Assembly: GCA_039000515.1 (NCBI GenBank)
Contig: JBCFYV010000012.1
Span: forward strand, 129,466,652-129,530,651
Length of the DNA stretch: 64,000 bases
Origin: Timema cristinae
Lineage: Eukaryota; Arthropoda; Insecta; Phasmatodea; Timematidae
Direction: 5' to 3'
How positions within the stretch are numbered: position 1 is the first letter of the stretch; every line of letters starts with the position of its first letter. A program made the translations under genes and the position numbers. Positions 11,719 through 23,012 of this stretch are shown in pieces. Below the pieces are notes generated by a model, which saw nothing but the letters and a program-made list of their open reading frames with translations, was not told the DNA's origin and ran no database searches.

Positions 11719-14700
11719 TGTTAAGTTACGAGGACTGTAAGGTGACTGTGAGATGGGTCCTAGTGTGATAGTTCTCACAGGAAGTTATGGTTAGACCAAG
11801 ACTCTCACAGAACGTGGTTAATTAAGAGGACTGTAAGGTGACTGTGAATGGGTTCCTAGTGTGATAGTTCTCACAGGAAGTTATGTTGACCCAAGACTCC
11901 ACAGAACAGTGGTTAAGTTAAGAGGACTGTAGGAGGAATGGGTCCTAGTGTGATAGTTTCTCACAGGAAGTTAATGGTTGACCAAGACTCTCACAGAACG
12001 TGGTTAAGTTAGAGGACTGTAGGTGACTGTGAGATGGGTCCTAGTGTGATAGTTCTCACAGAAGTTATGGTTAGACCAAGACTCTCACAAGAACGTGTTA
12101 AGTTAAGAGGACTGTAAGGTGACTGTGAGATGGTCCTAGTGTGATAGTTCTCACAGGAAGTTATGGTTAGACCAATGACTCTCACAGAACGTGGTTAATT
12201 TAAAGAGGACTGTAAGGTGACTGTGAGATGGGTCCTAGTGTGATAGTTCTCACAGGAAGTTATGGTTAGACCAAGACTCTCACAGAACGTGGTTAAGTTA
12301 AGAGGACTGTAAGGTGACTGTGAGATGGGTCCTAGTGTGATAGTTCTCACAGGAATTATGGTTAGACCAAGACTCTCACAGAACGTGGTTAAGTTAAGAG
12401 GACTGTAAGGTGACTGTGAGATGGGTCCTAGTGTGATAGTTCTCACAGGAAGTTATGGTTAGACCAAGACATCTCACAGAACGTGGTTAAGTTAAGAGGA
12501 CTGTAAGGTGACTGTGAGATGGGTCCTAGTGTGATAGTTCTCACAGGAAGTTATGGTTAGACCAAGACTCTCACAGAACGTGGTTAAGTTAAGAGGACTG
12601 TAAGGTGACTGTGAGATGGGTCCTAGTGTGATAGTTCTCACAGGAAGTTATGGTTAGACCAAGACTCTCACAGAACGTGGTTAAAGTTAAGAGGACTGTA
12701 AGGTGACTGTGAGATGGGTCCTAGTGTGATAGTTCTCACAGGAAGTTATGGTTAGACCAAGACTCTCACAGAACGTGGTTAAGTTAAGAGGACTGTAAGG
12801 TGACTGTGAGATGGGTCCTAGTGTGATAGTTCTCACAGGAAGTTATGGTTAGACCAAGACTCTCACAGAACGTGGTTAAGTTAAGAGGACTGTAAGGTGA
12901 CTGTGAGATGGGTCCTAGTGTGATAGTTCTCACAGGAAGTTATGGTTAGACCAAGACTCTCACAGAACGTGGTTAAGTTAAGAGGACTGTAAGGTGACTG
13001 TGAGATGGGTCCTAGTGTGATAGTTCTCACAGGAAGTTATGGTTAGACCAAGACTCTCACAGAACGTGGTTAAGTTAAGAGGACTGTAAGGTGACTGTGA
13101 GATGGGTCCTAGTGTGATAGTTCTCACAGGAAGTTATGGTTAGACCAAGACTCTCACAGAACGTGGTTAAGTTACGAGGACTGTAAGGTGACTGTGAGAT
13201 GGGTCCTAGTGTGATAGTTCTCACAGGAAGTTATGGTTAGACCAAGACTCTCACAGAACGTGGTTAAGAGGACTGTAAGGTGACTGTGAGATGGGCCCTA
13301 GTGTGATAGTTCTCACAGGAAGTTATGGTTAGACCAAGAACTCTCACAGAACGTGGTTAAGTTAAGAGGACTGTAAGGTGACTGTGAGATGGGCCTAGTG
13401 TGATAGTTCTCACAGGAAGTTATGGTTAGACCAAGACTCTCACAGAACTGGTTAAGTTAAGAGGACTGTAAGGTGACTGTGAGATGGGTCCTAGTGTGAT
13501 AGTTCTCACAGGAAGTTATGGTTAGACCAAGACTCTCACAGAACGTGGTTAAGTTAAGAGGACTGTGAGATGGGTCCTAGTGTGATAGTTCTCACAGGAA
13601 GTTATGGTTAGACCAAGACTCTCACAGAACGTGGTTAAGTTAAGAGGACTGTAAGGTGACTGTGAGATGGGTCCTAGTGTGATAGTTCTCACAGGAAGTT
13701 ATGGTTAGACCAAGACTCTCACAGAACGTGGTTAAGTTAAGAGGACTGTAAGGTGACTGTGAGATGGGTCCTAGTGTGATAGTTCTCACAGGAAGTTATG
13801 GTTAGACCAAGACCTCACAGAACGTGTTAAGTTAAGAGACTGTAAGGTGACTGTGAGATGGGTCCTAGTGTGATAGTTCTCACAGGAAGTTATGGTTGGA
13901 CCAAGACTCTCACAAAACGTGGTTAAGTTAAGAGGACTGTAAGGTGACTGTGAGATGGGTCCTAGTGTGATAGTTCTCACAGGAAGTTATGGTTAGACCA
14001 AGACTCTCACAGAACGTGGTTAAGTTAAGAGGACTGTAAGGTGACTGTGAGATGGGTCCTAGTGTGATAGTTCTCACAGGAAGTTATGGTTAGACCAAGA
14101 CTCTCACAGAACGTGGTTAAGTTACGAGGACTGTAAGGTGACTGTGAGATGGGTCCTAGTGTGATAGTTCTCACAGGAAGTTATGGTTAGACCAAGACTC
14201 TCACAGAACGTGGTTAAGAGGACTGTAAGGTGACTGTGAGATGGGTCCTAGTGTGATAGTTCTCACAGGAAGTTATGGTTAGACCAAGACTCTCACAGAA
14301 CGTGGTTAAGTTAAGAGGACTGTAAGGTGACTGTGAGATGGGGCCTAGTGTGATAGTTCTCACAGGAAGTTATGGTTAGACCAAGACTCTCACAGAACGT
14401 GGTTAAGTTAAGAGGACTGTAAGGTGACTGTGAGATGGGTCCTAGTGTGATAGTTCTCACAGGAAGTTATGGTTAGACCAGGACTCTCACAGAACGTGGT
14501 TAAGTTAGAGGACTGTAAGGTGACTGTGAGATGGGTCCTAGTGTGATAGTTCTCACAGGAAGTTATGGTTAGACCAAGACTCTCACAGAACGTGGTTAAG
14601 TTAAGAGGACTGTAAGGTGACTGTGAGATGGGTCCTAGTGTGATAGTTCTCACAGGAAGTTATGGTTAGACCAAGACTCTCACAGAACGTGGTTAAGTTA

Positions 14701-16400
14701 AGAGGACTGTAAGGTGACTGTGAGATGGGTCCTAGTGTGATAGTTCTCACAGGAAGTTATGGTTGGACCAAGACTCACAGAACGTGGTTAAGTTAAGAGG
14801 ACTGTAAGGTGACTGTGAGATGGGTCCTAGTGTGATAGTTCTCACAGGAAGTTATGGTTAGACCAAGACTCTCACAGAACGTGGTTAAGTTAAGAGGACT
14901 GTAAGGTGACTGTGAGATGGGTCCTAGTGTGATAGTTCTCACAGGAAGTTATGGTTAGACCAAGACTCTCACAGAACGTGGTTAAGTTAAGAGGACTGTA
15001 AGGTGACTGTGAGATGGGTCCTAGTGTGATAGTTCTCACAGGAAGTTATGGTTGGACCAAGACTCACAGAACGTGGTTAAGTTACAAGGACTGTAAGGTG
15101 ACTGTGAGATGTGTCCTAGTGTGATAGTTCTCACAGGAAGTTATGGTTGGACCAAGACTCTCACAGAACGTGGTTAAGTTAAGAGGACTGTAAGGCGACT
15201 GTGAGATGGGTCCTAGTGTGATAGTTCTCACAGGAAGTTATGGTTAGACCAAGACTCTCACAGAACGTGGTTAAGTTAAGAGGACTGTAAGGTGACTGTG
15301 AGATGGGTCCTAGTGTGATAGTTCTCACAGGAAGTTATGGTTGGACCAAGACTCTCACAGAACGTGGTTAAGTTAAGAGGACTGTAAGGTGACTGTGAGT
15401 GGGTCCTAGTGTGATAGTTCTCACAGGAAGTTATGGTTAGACCAAGACTCTCACAGAACGTGGTTAAGTTAAGAGGACTGTAAGGTGACTGTGAGATGGG
15501 TCCTAGTGTGATAGTTCTCACAGGAAGTTATGGTTAGACCAAGACTCTCACAGAACGTGGTTAAGTTACGAGGACTGTAAGGTGACTGTGAGATGGGTCC
15601 TAGTGTGATAGTTCTCACAGGAAGTTATGGTTAGACCAAGACTCTCACAGAACGTGGTTAAGAGGACTGTAAGGTGACTGTGAGATGGGTCCTAGTGTGA
15701 TAGTTCTCACAGGAAGTTATGGTTAGACCAAGACTCTCACAGAACGTGGTTAAGTTACGAGGACTGTAAGGTGACTGTGAGATGGGGCCTAGTGTGATAG
15801 TTCTCACAGGAAGTTATGGTTAGACCAAGACTCTCACAGAACGTGGTTAAGTTAAGAGGACTGTGAGATGGGTCCTAGTGTGATAGTTCTCACAGGAAGT
15901 TATGGTTAGACCAAGACTCTCACAGAACGTGGTTAAGAGGACTGTAAGGTGACTGTGAGATGGGTCCTAGTGTGATAGTTCTCACAGGAAGTTATGGTTA
16001 GACCAAGACTCTCACAGAACGTGGTTAAGTTAAGAGGACTGTAAGGTGACTGTGAGATGGGTCCTAGTGTGATAGTTCTCACAGGAAGTTATGGTTAGAC
16101 CAAGACTCTCACAGAACGTGGTTAAGTTAAGAGGACTGTAAGGTGACTGTGAGATGGGTCCTAGTGTGATAGTTCTCACAGGAAGTTATGGTTAGACCAA
16201 GACTCTCACAGAACGTGGTTAAGTTAAGAGGACTGTGAGATGGGTCCTAGTGTGATAGTTCTCACAGGAAGTTATGGTTGGACCAAGACTCTCACAGAAC
16301 GTGGTTAAGTTAAGAGGACTGTAAGGTGACTGTGAGATGGGTCCTAGTGTGATAGTTCTCACAGGAAGTTATGGTTGGACCAAGACTCTCACAGAACATA
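11719..16400 (+). repeat. Minisatellite, 97-bp unit, about 48 copies (4.7 kb)
   Basis: The unit begins GTTAAGTTAAGAGGACTGTA and ends CCAAGACTCTCACAGAACGTG. Each unit holds an inverted pair CTGTGAG...CTCACAG. Recurrent length variants lack TAAGGTGACTG or TTAAGTTAAG, and variants such as GTTACGAGG recur at intervals, which suggests a higher-order pattern. The first five or so copies (to ~12200) carry scattered single-base deletions. The array lies about 530 bp upstream of exon 2. Open stretches of 60-80 codons on the - strand are by-products of the repeat. Confidence 0.95.
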
Positions 16401-16931
16401 GTTTTTTCACTTTACAACAGAGAAACCACAATTAGAAAATATGGACTTCATTTTCTCTTTATTTTCCAATATTTATTTTATTTTTTCACACCTGCAACCC
16501 GCTGTACAGTGCAAAAAGGGCACTCTACTATAATTAGCCCATTATTTAGAAATGGTGGTACACAATATTTGTTAATGAAACTCTTATAAAAGTTTTCATG
16601 TTTGCTATCCAAATTATTTCAGTAATATCAATATTAATCTCTGTCTGTTCCATAGATAACGGCTAAACAATCGTAAACAAGGCCATCACCAAAGCTTAAC
16701 ACCTTTTCAACTCTATTGGAATCAATACTGATAACGCGTTCAGGTCCATTAAAATTAATTAATTGATACATACATTGCAAATTAAGACAAGCTATGGGTA
16801 GCTGGAAGGAAGTATCAGTCTCACCTTGACAAATGATGCTATCGCCCTATCCTATAAGACACACCATAGTGGAAACGTGCAAGGTAGGCAGAGATATTTT
16901 ATTTACCAGAGCCTGTGGTTAATGTTGCCAG
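16401..16931 (+). other. Intron 1, last part
   Basis: Unique sequence between the 97-bp array and exon 2, ending in the acceptor TGTTGCCAG (16931). No gene seen. Confidence 0.5.
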
Positions 16932-17119
16932 GTTGGCAGCGCTGAGTTCCACGCCCATCGCGCAGTGCTGGCGAGTGCCAGCTCCTATCTCTTTGAAATG
17001 TTCACCGCTGACGATGAGACCAAGGGCAATCAGCGAGAGAATGTCATCACTTACAAACTAAATGGAGGATTTGATAAGTCGGCCCTGGAAAAACTAATAC
17101 ACTACGCTTACACAGCCAA
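16932..17119 (+). CDS. IVNS1ABP: IVNS1ABP homolog, coding exon 2 (core of BTB)
   Basis: 62 codons plus two bases, entering in phase 0. The peptide runs VGSAEFHAHRAVLASASSYL, then FEMFTADDE, and ends KLIHYAYTA plus a split Lys. These are the central BTB strands and helices, with the conserved HRAVLA block and the YAYT motif. The donor is AA|GTGAGT at 17120, the first of a long series of copied donors; reading on would stop at once (AAG TGA). Confidence 0.88.
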
Positions 17120-18153
17120 GTGAGTTGGTACACTACGCTTACACAGCCAAGTGAGTTGACACACTACTTACACAGCCAAGTGAGTTGACACACTACGCTT
17201 ACACAGCCAAGCGAGTTGACACACTACGCTTACACAGCCAAGTGAGTTGGTACACTACTTACACAGCCAAGTAAGTTGACACACTATGCTTACACAGCCA
17301 AGTGAGTTGACACACTACGCTTACACAGCCAAGTGAGTTGACACACTATGCTTACACAGCCAAGTGAGTTGGTACACTACTTACACAGCCAAGCTAATTG
17401 ACACACTACGCTTACACAGCCAAGTGAGTTGACACACTACGCTTACACAGCCAAGTGAGTTGACACACTACTTACACAGCCAAGTGAGTTGACACACTAC
17501 GCTTACACAGCCAAGTGAGTTGGTACACTACTTACACAGCCAAGTAAGTTGACACACTATGCTTACACAGCCAAGTGAGTTGACACACTACGCTTACACA
17601 GCCAAGTGAGTTGACACACTACGCTTACACAGCCAAGTGAGTTGATACACTACTTACACAGCCAAGTGAGTTGACACACTACGCTTACATAGCCAAGTGA
17701 GTTGACACACTACGCTTACACAGGCAAGCGAGTTGGTACACTACTTACACAGCCAAGAGAGTTGACACACTACACTTACAAAGCCAAGAGAGTTGACACA
17801 CTACGCTTACACAGCCAAGTGAGTTGACACACTACACTTACAAAGCCAAGAGAGTTGACACACTACGCTTACACAGGCAAGCGAGTTGGTACACTACTTA
17901 CACAGCCAAGAGAGTTGACACACTACACTTACAAAGCCAAGAGAGTTGACACACTATGCTTACATAGCCAAGTGAGTTGACACACTACGCTTACACAGCC
18001 AAGTGAGTTGATACACTACTTACACAGCCAAGTGAGTTGACACACTACGCTTACATAGCCAAGTGAGTTGACACACTACGCTTACACAGGCAAGCGAGTT
18101 GGTACACTACTTACACAGCCAAGAGAGTTGACACACTACGCTTACACAGCCAA
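17099..18153 (+). repeat. Exon-2 splice-donor minisatellite, ~31-bp unit, 35 copies
   Basis: The unit is ACACTACGCTTACACAGCCA + AGTGAGTTGAC. Its first 21 nt are the 3' end of exon 2 and the rest is the 5' splice site and first intron bases. Donor variants by copy include GTGAGT, GTAAGT (both strong), GCGAGT (GC type) and AGAGAGT (inactive). A 29-bp variant lacks GC in CTACGCTTAC. The array fills about 87% of intron 2. Confidence 0.95.
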
Positions 18154-18305
18154 GTAACATAGTTTTTTAATCACTTAATAAACTGTTGGTCAGGTTGTAT
18201 CTGTATTTTGTAATCTCTCTCTTTTAACCGAACATTATTGATACGTTGCATCCAGTGCCCCACGTGTGATTGTTGCTCCACGTGTGATGTTGTGTGATTG
18301 TTCAG

Positions 18306-18504
18306 ACTGGATGTCCCAGACTCGCAGGTGAAGGCCGTGTACCTGGCCGCCTGTCACCTCATGATGGACCGAGTGATGAAGGAATGCACCAGACATTTCA
18401 TCAGGAACTTGAATGTGGACAACTGTATTGAGACTCGCTCCCTACCGGGCATTGCTCGCAACAAGACCTTCGTCGGTCAAGTGGAGGAGTACATAGCACA
18501 GCAT
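18306..18504 (+). CDS. IVNS1ABP: IVNS1ABP homolog, coding exon 3 (end of BTB, start of BACK)
   Basis: It opens with the base completing the split Lys, then 66 codons: LDVPDSQVKAVYLAACHLMM, then DRVMKECTRHFIRNL. This is the BTB 3-box and the start of BACK (NCIETRSLPGIAR). Acceptor TTGTTCAG ends at 18305; donor CAT|GTAGGT at 18505. Confidence 0.88.
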
Positions 18505-18603
18505 GTAGGTCCATACACGTCACTAACAATAGTACAATAGTACAATAGTACCGGCTCTTGGATTGTCAAATGAAACCATGTAACTTGACTGTGAATGTTT
18601 CAG

Positions 18604-18786
18604 TTTGAGGAAGTGTCCAAGTCGAAGATCTTGTTGTCCCTGCCTTGTGTCCGTATCGAGGTATTGAACCAGACTCGCCAAGAGATGTCTCTGGTGGTCG
18701 GCGAGTCTGTGTGTCAACTGGTGTTGGACTGGGTCAAGAGGCAATATGATGAGGAGGTCACCAACATAGACAGCGTCACAGAGAAG
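18604..18786 (+). CDS. IVNS1ABP: IVNS1ABP homolog, coding exon 4 (BACK)
   Basis: 61 codons, phase 0 on both sides. It includes LVLDWVKRQYDEE, the BACK helix that in Kelch proteins carries a conserved Trp. Intron 3 before it is only 99 bp; acceptor GTTTCAG ends at 18603 and donor AAG|GTGAGC starts at 18787. Confidence 0.88.
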
Positions 18787-18864
18787 GTGAGCTCTACACA
18801 CTGATACTGTATTGTGTGCAGCAAGCTCGCCTCACACTGATACTCACCGTATTATGTGCTCCAG

Positions 18865-18996
18865 ACTCACCTGTTGTACCTGGCACTAGACAACTCGCTA
18901 CAGGACTGCTCGGAACTGCCGACTGGGGAACTAAGTGACACTGAAATAGTTCAGGACTACAAGAAGATGTCCAATAAGAACCACAACAATCACAAG
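18865..18996 (+). CDS. IVNS1ABP: IVNS1ABP homolog, coding exon 5 (end of BACK, start of linker)
   Basis: 44 codons in phase 0 (THLLYLALDNSLQDCSELP, then a polar stretch ending MSNKNHNNHK). Intron 4 before it is 78 bp and contains two similar blocks, each ending in an acceptor-like sequence (GTGTGCAG at about 18822 and GTGCTCCAG at 18864). The second keeps the frame. Donor AAG|GTGCTC at 18997. Confidence 0.85.
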
Positions 18997-19149
18997 GTGC
19001 TCTAATGAGGGTATTTTCACTCTCGATACCCGCAAATGTGGGCACTTTCATTTTTTATTCTTCTCCATCTCAAATTGGGAGCAATAAAATTAATGTTTAT
19101 TGATATTGTAGTCTTACAGTTTTTATGACTTTCAATTAATATTTTGATA

Positions 19150-19225
19150 CCTGCTTTAGTAGCCGCATGATCTAAGGCATTACTCTGTTGATGACAGGGG
19201 GAAAAGGGTGTGAATCCTGGTTGAT
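19150..19225 (+). mobile_element. Decayed SINE head in intron 5
   Basis: The sequence GTAGCCGCATGATCTAAGGC, followed about 45 bp later by a B-box-like GTGTGAATCCTGG, resembles the head of the SINE at 23.0 kb. It is only about 75 bp long and is weakly supported. Confidence 0.35.
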
Positions 19226-19268
19226 TGTACTACATTAGTTGTATAAACATTGTGTTGTAACGTTCCAG

Positions 19269-19393
19269 AGTCGTCGCAAGGGTCAACTCCAGCCCGCCAA
19301 GCCCAGGGTGCTCATGTACTCTCGAGAGATCACCCAACCACAGAGACTGAGAAAGAGAGTGATTGGAACCTTATTGCAGCGCTAGAGTTGGAG
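19269..19393 (+). CDS. IVNS1ABP: IVNS1ABP homolog, coding exon 6 (basic linker), frame broken by two single-base losses
   Basis: The exon enters in phase 0 as SRRKGQLQPAKPRVLMYSRE, then the frame shifts. Its last third is sensible only one frame over (ESDWNLIAA), matching the EWKIVA-type strand before the propeller in the family. It must end with one base of a codon to join exon 7. One extra base near 19340 (a C in CCCAACC) and one near 19383 (a G in GCAGCGC) would restore both frame and exit phase. Four later minisatellite copies carry related CAGCG sequence, three of them with CAGCGGCTAGAG, which supports the second lost base. These look like consensus errors, not a dead gene. Confidence 0.75.
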
Positions 19394-21390
19394 GTAATGT
19401 TACTACTGTCTCATCTCATGTTAACTGCTAGAGTTGGATGTAATGTTACTACTGTCTCATCTCATGTTAACTGCTAGAGTTGGATGTAATGTTACTACTG
19501 TCTCATCTCATGTTAACTGCTAGAGTTGGAGGTAATGTTACTACTGTCTCATCTCATGTTAACTGCTAGAGTTGGATGTAATGTTACTACTGTCTCATCT
19601 CATGTTAACTGCTAGAGTTGGATGTAATGTTACTACTGTCTCATCTCATGTTAACTGCTAGAGTTGGATGTAATGTTACTACTGTCTCATCTCATGTTAA
19701 CTGCTAGAGTTGGATGTAATGTTACTACTGTCTCATCTCATGTTAACTGCTAGAGTTGGAGGTAATGTTACTACTGTCTCATCTCATGTTAACTGCTAGA
19801 GTTGGAGGTAATGTTACTACTGTCTCATCTCATGTTAACTGCTAGAGTTGGAGGTAATGTTACTACTGTCTCATCTCATGTTAACTGCTAGAGTTGGAGG
19901 TAATGTTACTACTGTCTCATCTCATGTTAACTGCTAGAGTTGGAGGTAATGTTACTACTGTCTCATCTCATGTTAACTGCTAGAGTTGGATGTAATGTTA
20001 CTACTGTCTCATCTCATGTTAACTGCTAGAGTTGGATGTAATGTTACTACTGTCTCATCTCATGTTAACTGCTAGAGTTGGATGTAATGTTACTACTGTC
20101 TCATCTCATGTTAACTGCTAGAGTTGGAGGTAATGTTACTACTGTCTCATCTCATGTTAACTGCTAGAGTTGGAGGTAATGTTACTACTGTCTCATCTCA
20201 TGTTAACTGCTAGAGTTGGAGGTAATGTTACTACTGTCTCATCTCATGTTAACTGCTAGAGTTGGAGGTAATGTTACTACTGTCTCATCTCATGTTAACT
20301 GCTAGAGTTGGAGGTAATGTTACTACTGTCTCATCTCATGTTAACTGCTAGAGTTGGAGGTAATGTTACTACTGTCTCATCTCATGTTAACTGCTAGAGT
20401 TGGAGGTAATGTTACTACTGTCTCATCTCATGTTAACTGCTAGAGTTGGATGTAATGTTACTACTGTCTCATCTCATGTTCAGCGGCTAGAGTTGGAGGT
20501 AATGTTACTACTGTCTCATCTCATGTTAACTGCTAGAGTTGGAGGTAATGTTACTACTGTCTCATCTCATGTTAACTGCTAGAGTTGGATGTAATGTTAC
20601 TACTGTCTCATCTCATGTTAACTGCTAGAGTTGGATGTAATGTTACTACTGTCTCATCTCATGTTCAGCGGCTAGAGTTGGAGGTAATGTTACTACTGTC
20701 TCATCTCATGTTAACTGCTAGAGTTGGATGTAATGTTACTACTGTCTCATCTCATGTTAACTGCTAGAGCTGGATGTAATGTTACTACTGTCTCATCTCA
20801 TGTTCAGCGGCTAGAGTTGGAGGTAATGTTACTACTGTCTCATCTCATGTTAACTGCTAGAGTTGGATGTAATGTTACTACTGTCTCATCTCATGTTAAC
20901 TGCTAGAGTTGGATGTAATGTTACTACTGTCTCATCTCATGTTAACTGCTAGAGTTTGAGGTAATGTTACTACTGTCTCATCTCATGTTAACTGCTAGAG
21001 TTGGATGTAATGTTACTACTGTCTCATCTCATGTTAACTGCTAGAGTTGGATGTAATGTTACTACTGTCTCATCTCATGTTCAGCGCTAGAGTTGGAGGT
21101 AATGTTACTACTGTCTCATCTCATGTTAACTGCTAGAGTTGGAGTAATGTTACTACTGTCTCATCTCATGTTAACTGCTAGAGTTGGAGGTAATTTTACT
21201 ACTGTCTCATCTCATGTTAACTGCTAGAGTGGAGTAATGTTACACTGTCCATCTCATGTTAACTGCTAGAGTTGGATGTAATGTTACTACTGTCTCATCT
21301 CATGTTAACTGCTAGAGTTGGAGGTAATGTTACTACTGTCTCATCTCATGTTAACTGCTAGAGTTGATGTAATGTTACTACTGTCTCATG
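19379..21390 (+). repeat. Exon-6 splice-donor minisatellite, 46-bp unit, about 44 copies
   Basis: The unit is CTAGAGTTGGAG (exon end) + GTAATGTTACTACTGTCTCA + TCTCATGTTAACTG. It fills nearly all of the 2.0-kb intron 6, leaving about 24 nt of pyrimidine tract and acceptor. G/T variation (GGAGGTAATG or GGATGTAATG) marks subfamilies in blocks. Copies at about 20478, 20662, 20803 and 21081 carry TTCAGCG(G)CTAGAG instead of AACTGCTAGAG. Confidence 0.95.
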
Positions 21391-21414
21391 TTTTATTATT
21401 TCACTCTGTTCCAG

Positions 21415-21636
21415 ACCACACCTTTTTGGCGCTGGTCACTCTGAATGGTCACCTGGCCACCATGTCGGTGCAGTTACGTCTGAACCAGCCCACCACTCCC
21501 TCCCCAGTTAGCACCCCTGTTGCGAGTCGTCCGGTGAGTGAGGAGAAGCCAGACCTGTACTGTGTCATGGCCAACATGAGCTCTGTCAAGTGCTCGGTCG
21601 GCTGTGCCAACCTCAACGGAACGCTGCTTGTCTGCG
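21415..21636 (+). CDS. IVNS1ABP: IVNS1ABP homolog, coding exon 7 (linker, entry to Kelch propeller)
   Basis: AC completes a split Asp, then 73 codons and one base: HTFLALVTLNGHLATMSVQL, a Ser/Thr/Pro-rich stretch, then SVGCANLNGTLLVCG. The last strand opens the first Kelch blade. Acceptor CTGTTCCAG ends at 21414; donor GTGAGG at 21637. Confidence 0.88.
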
Positions 21637-23012
21637 GTGAGGGTTACTACATTCCTACACTGTGATGGTAGTAGTGGATTAACTATCCTCATTCACAAAC
21701 AAAGCATTTAATTTTGATTCTGAATTCAAAAACTATTTAGTTAGGCCTACTTGAAAGGCACAACTTCATCCGTAATATTTATTTTGCCGGATGACATGAA
21801 TAAAATCTTATTTTTTTAATAATAATAATAATAATAATAATAGTAATAATAATAATTAGGTGTAGAAAATCTAACGTGGGAAACTTGGACTCAACCGTTT
21901 CAGCGCATGCTCACTTGTGAAACTTCACCTCACAAACAATCTTGTAAATATTTTAATAAACACATCAAAACTCTTCAAAAACTGAAAATCAAAACTAGAA
22001 TTACAAATAAATCAAATAAATTAAGGCTTTTTTTTTAAGAGAAATACAAACACACAACACATTGCACACGATACAGAGTCAGCCGCCATGACATATCTGT
22101 TTACTCGCCAGCAGCCAGAATGATGATTAAATAAACATGAATGTTAATTCTTACTACCCAACATGTTTAAGTTTTCTACAACTATGCAAAGAGCCCCAAT
22201 TTATTCCATACTATCCTTAATTAGATATTTTGTTAGGTTTCTTGAAAAATAAATACTGTCAGCAGTAAAACTGTTTATTTACGCCTACCTGTAGATTCAG
22301 GTAATCTGATCACTTAGTAAGCGCTCTCGAGTTTTAAGAATAAATAACAACTTGCTAATTCATAATTTGTTTTTAAATTAATTTTAACTAAGTGTTTATT
22401 AATTTTTTAAATATGTTATTGAAGTAATTGTAGAAATATTTAAACGTAGTCCTGCCATATAAAATGGGAATGAACATATCACAAGAATCAAATATATTTA
22501 TTGTTTTCTAAGCGAAAATTGATAATGAATATATAATAAAACCTACTTAGGCATTACTGAGTTCACTATTTCCAACGTGTGTTTAATTGTTAAGCATGTT
22601 GTTTTAGTCTTTATTAAAAAATGTGTTTGTATTTTTATTTTAGCTTTCTTATCAAAATAAATTATAATACCTCATTGGGCCACCTCATTTTTGAATCAAG
22701 ATGATTAAAGTTGATCAAAAGGTAGCTAGGCCTAATCTGTTTGTTTATCTCACTCAAATTTTGATTGAGTTGATTTCTAAACAATAATATGAGTCTAGAT
22801 TGTTTAATTGGGCTGAATTTTAACCAGTATTATGCAAGGAGTGATTGGGGTTGATTAAAATTTAAAGTGTGATTGAAATAAATCTTAATTTACAGTGTAG
22901 GCATATATTGTGTAATGTAGGATATGTAAATCCTTAAAATTTCTAACAATTTGCTAGGATTCGAGATTCGAAAATAAAATGTAGATTCGGATTCGACCCA
23001 TCTCTAATTATG
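21637..23012 (+). other. Intron 7, AT-rich, no gene seen
   Basis: Includes an (AAT)n microsatellite at about 21819-21857. The rest is AT-rich and unremarkable. Confidence 0.5.

Noticed and set aside
12195..15521. Reading frames of 60-83 codons on the - strand (MRTITLGPISQSPYSPLN repeats)
   Set aside because: They are read-through of the 97-bp satellite and lack codon or splice support.
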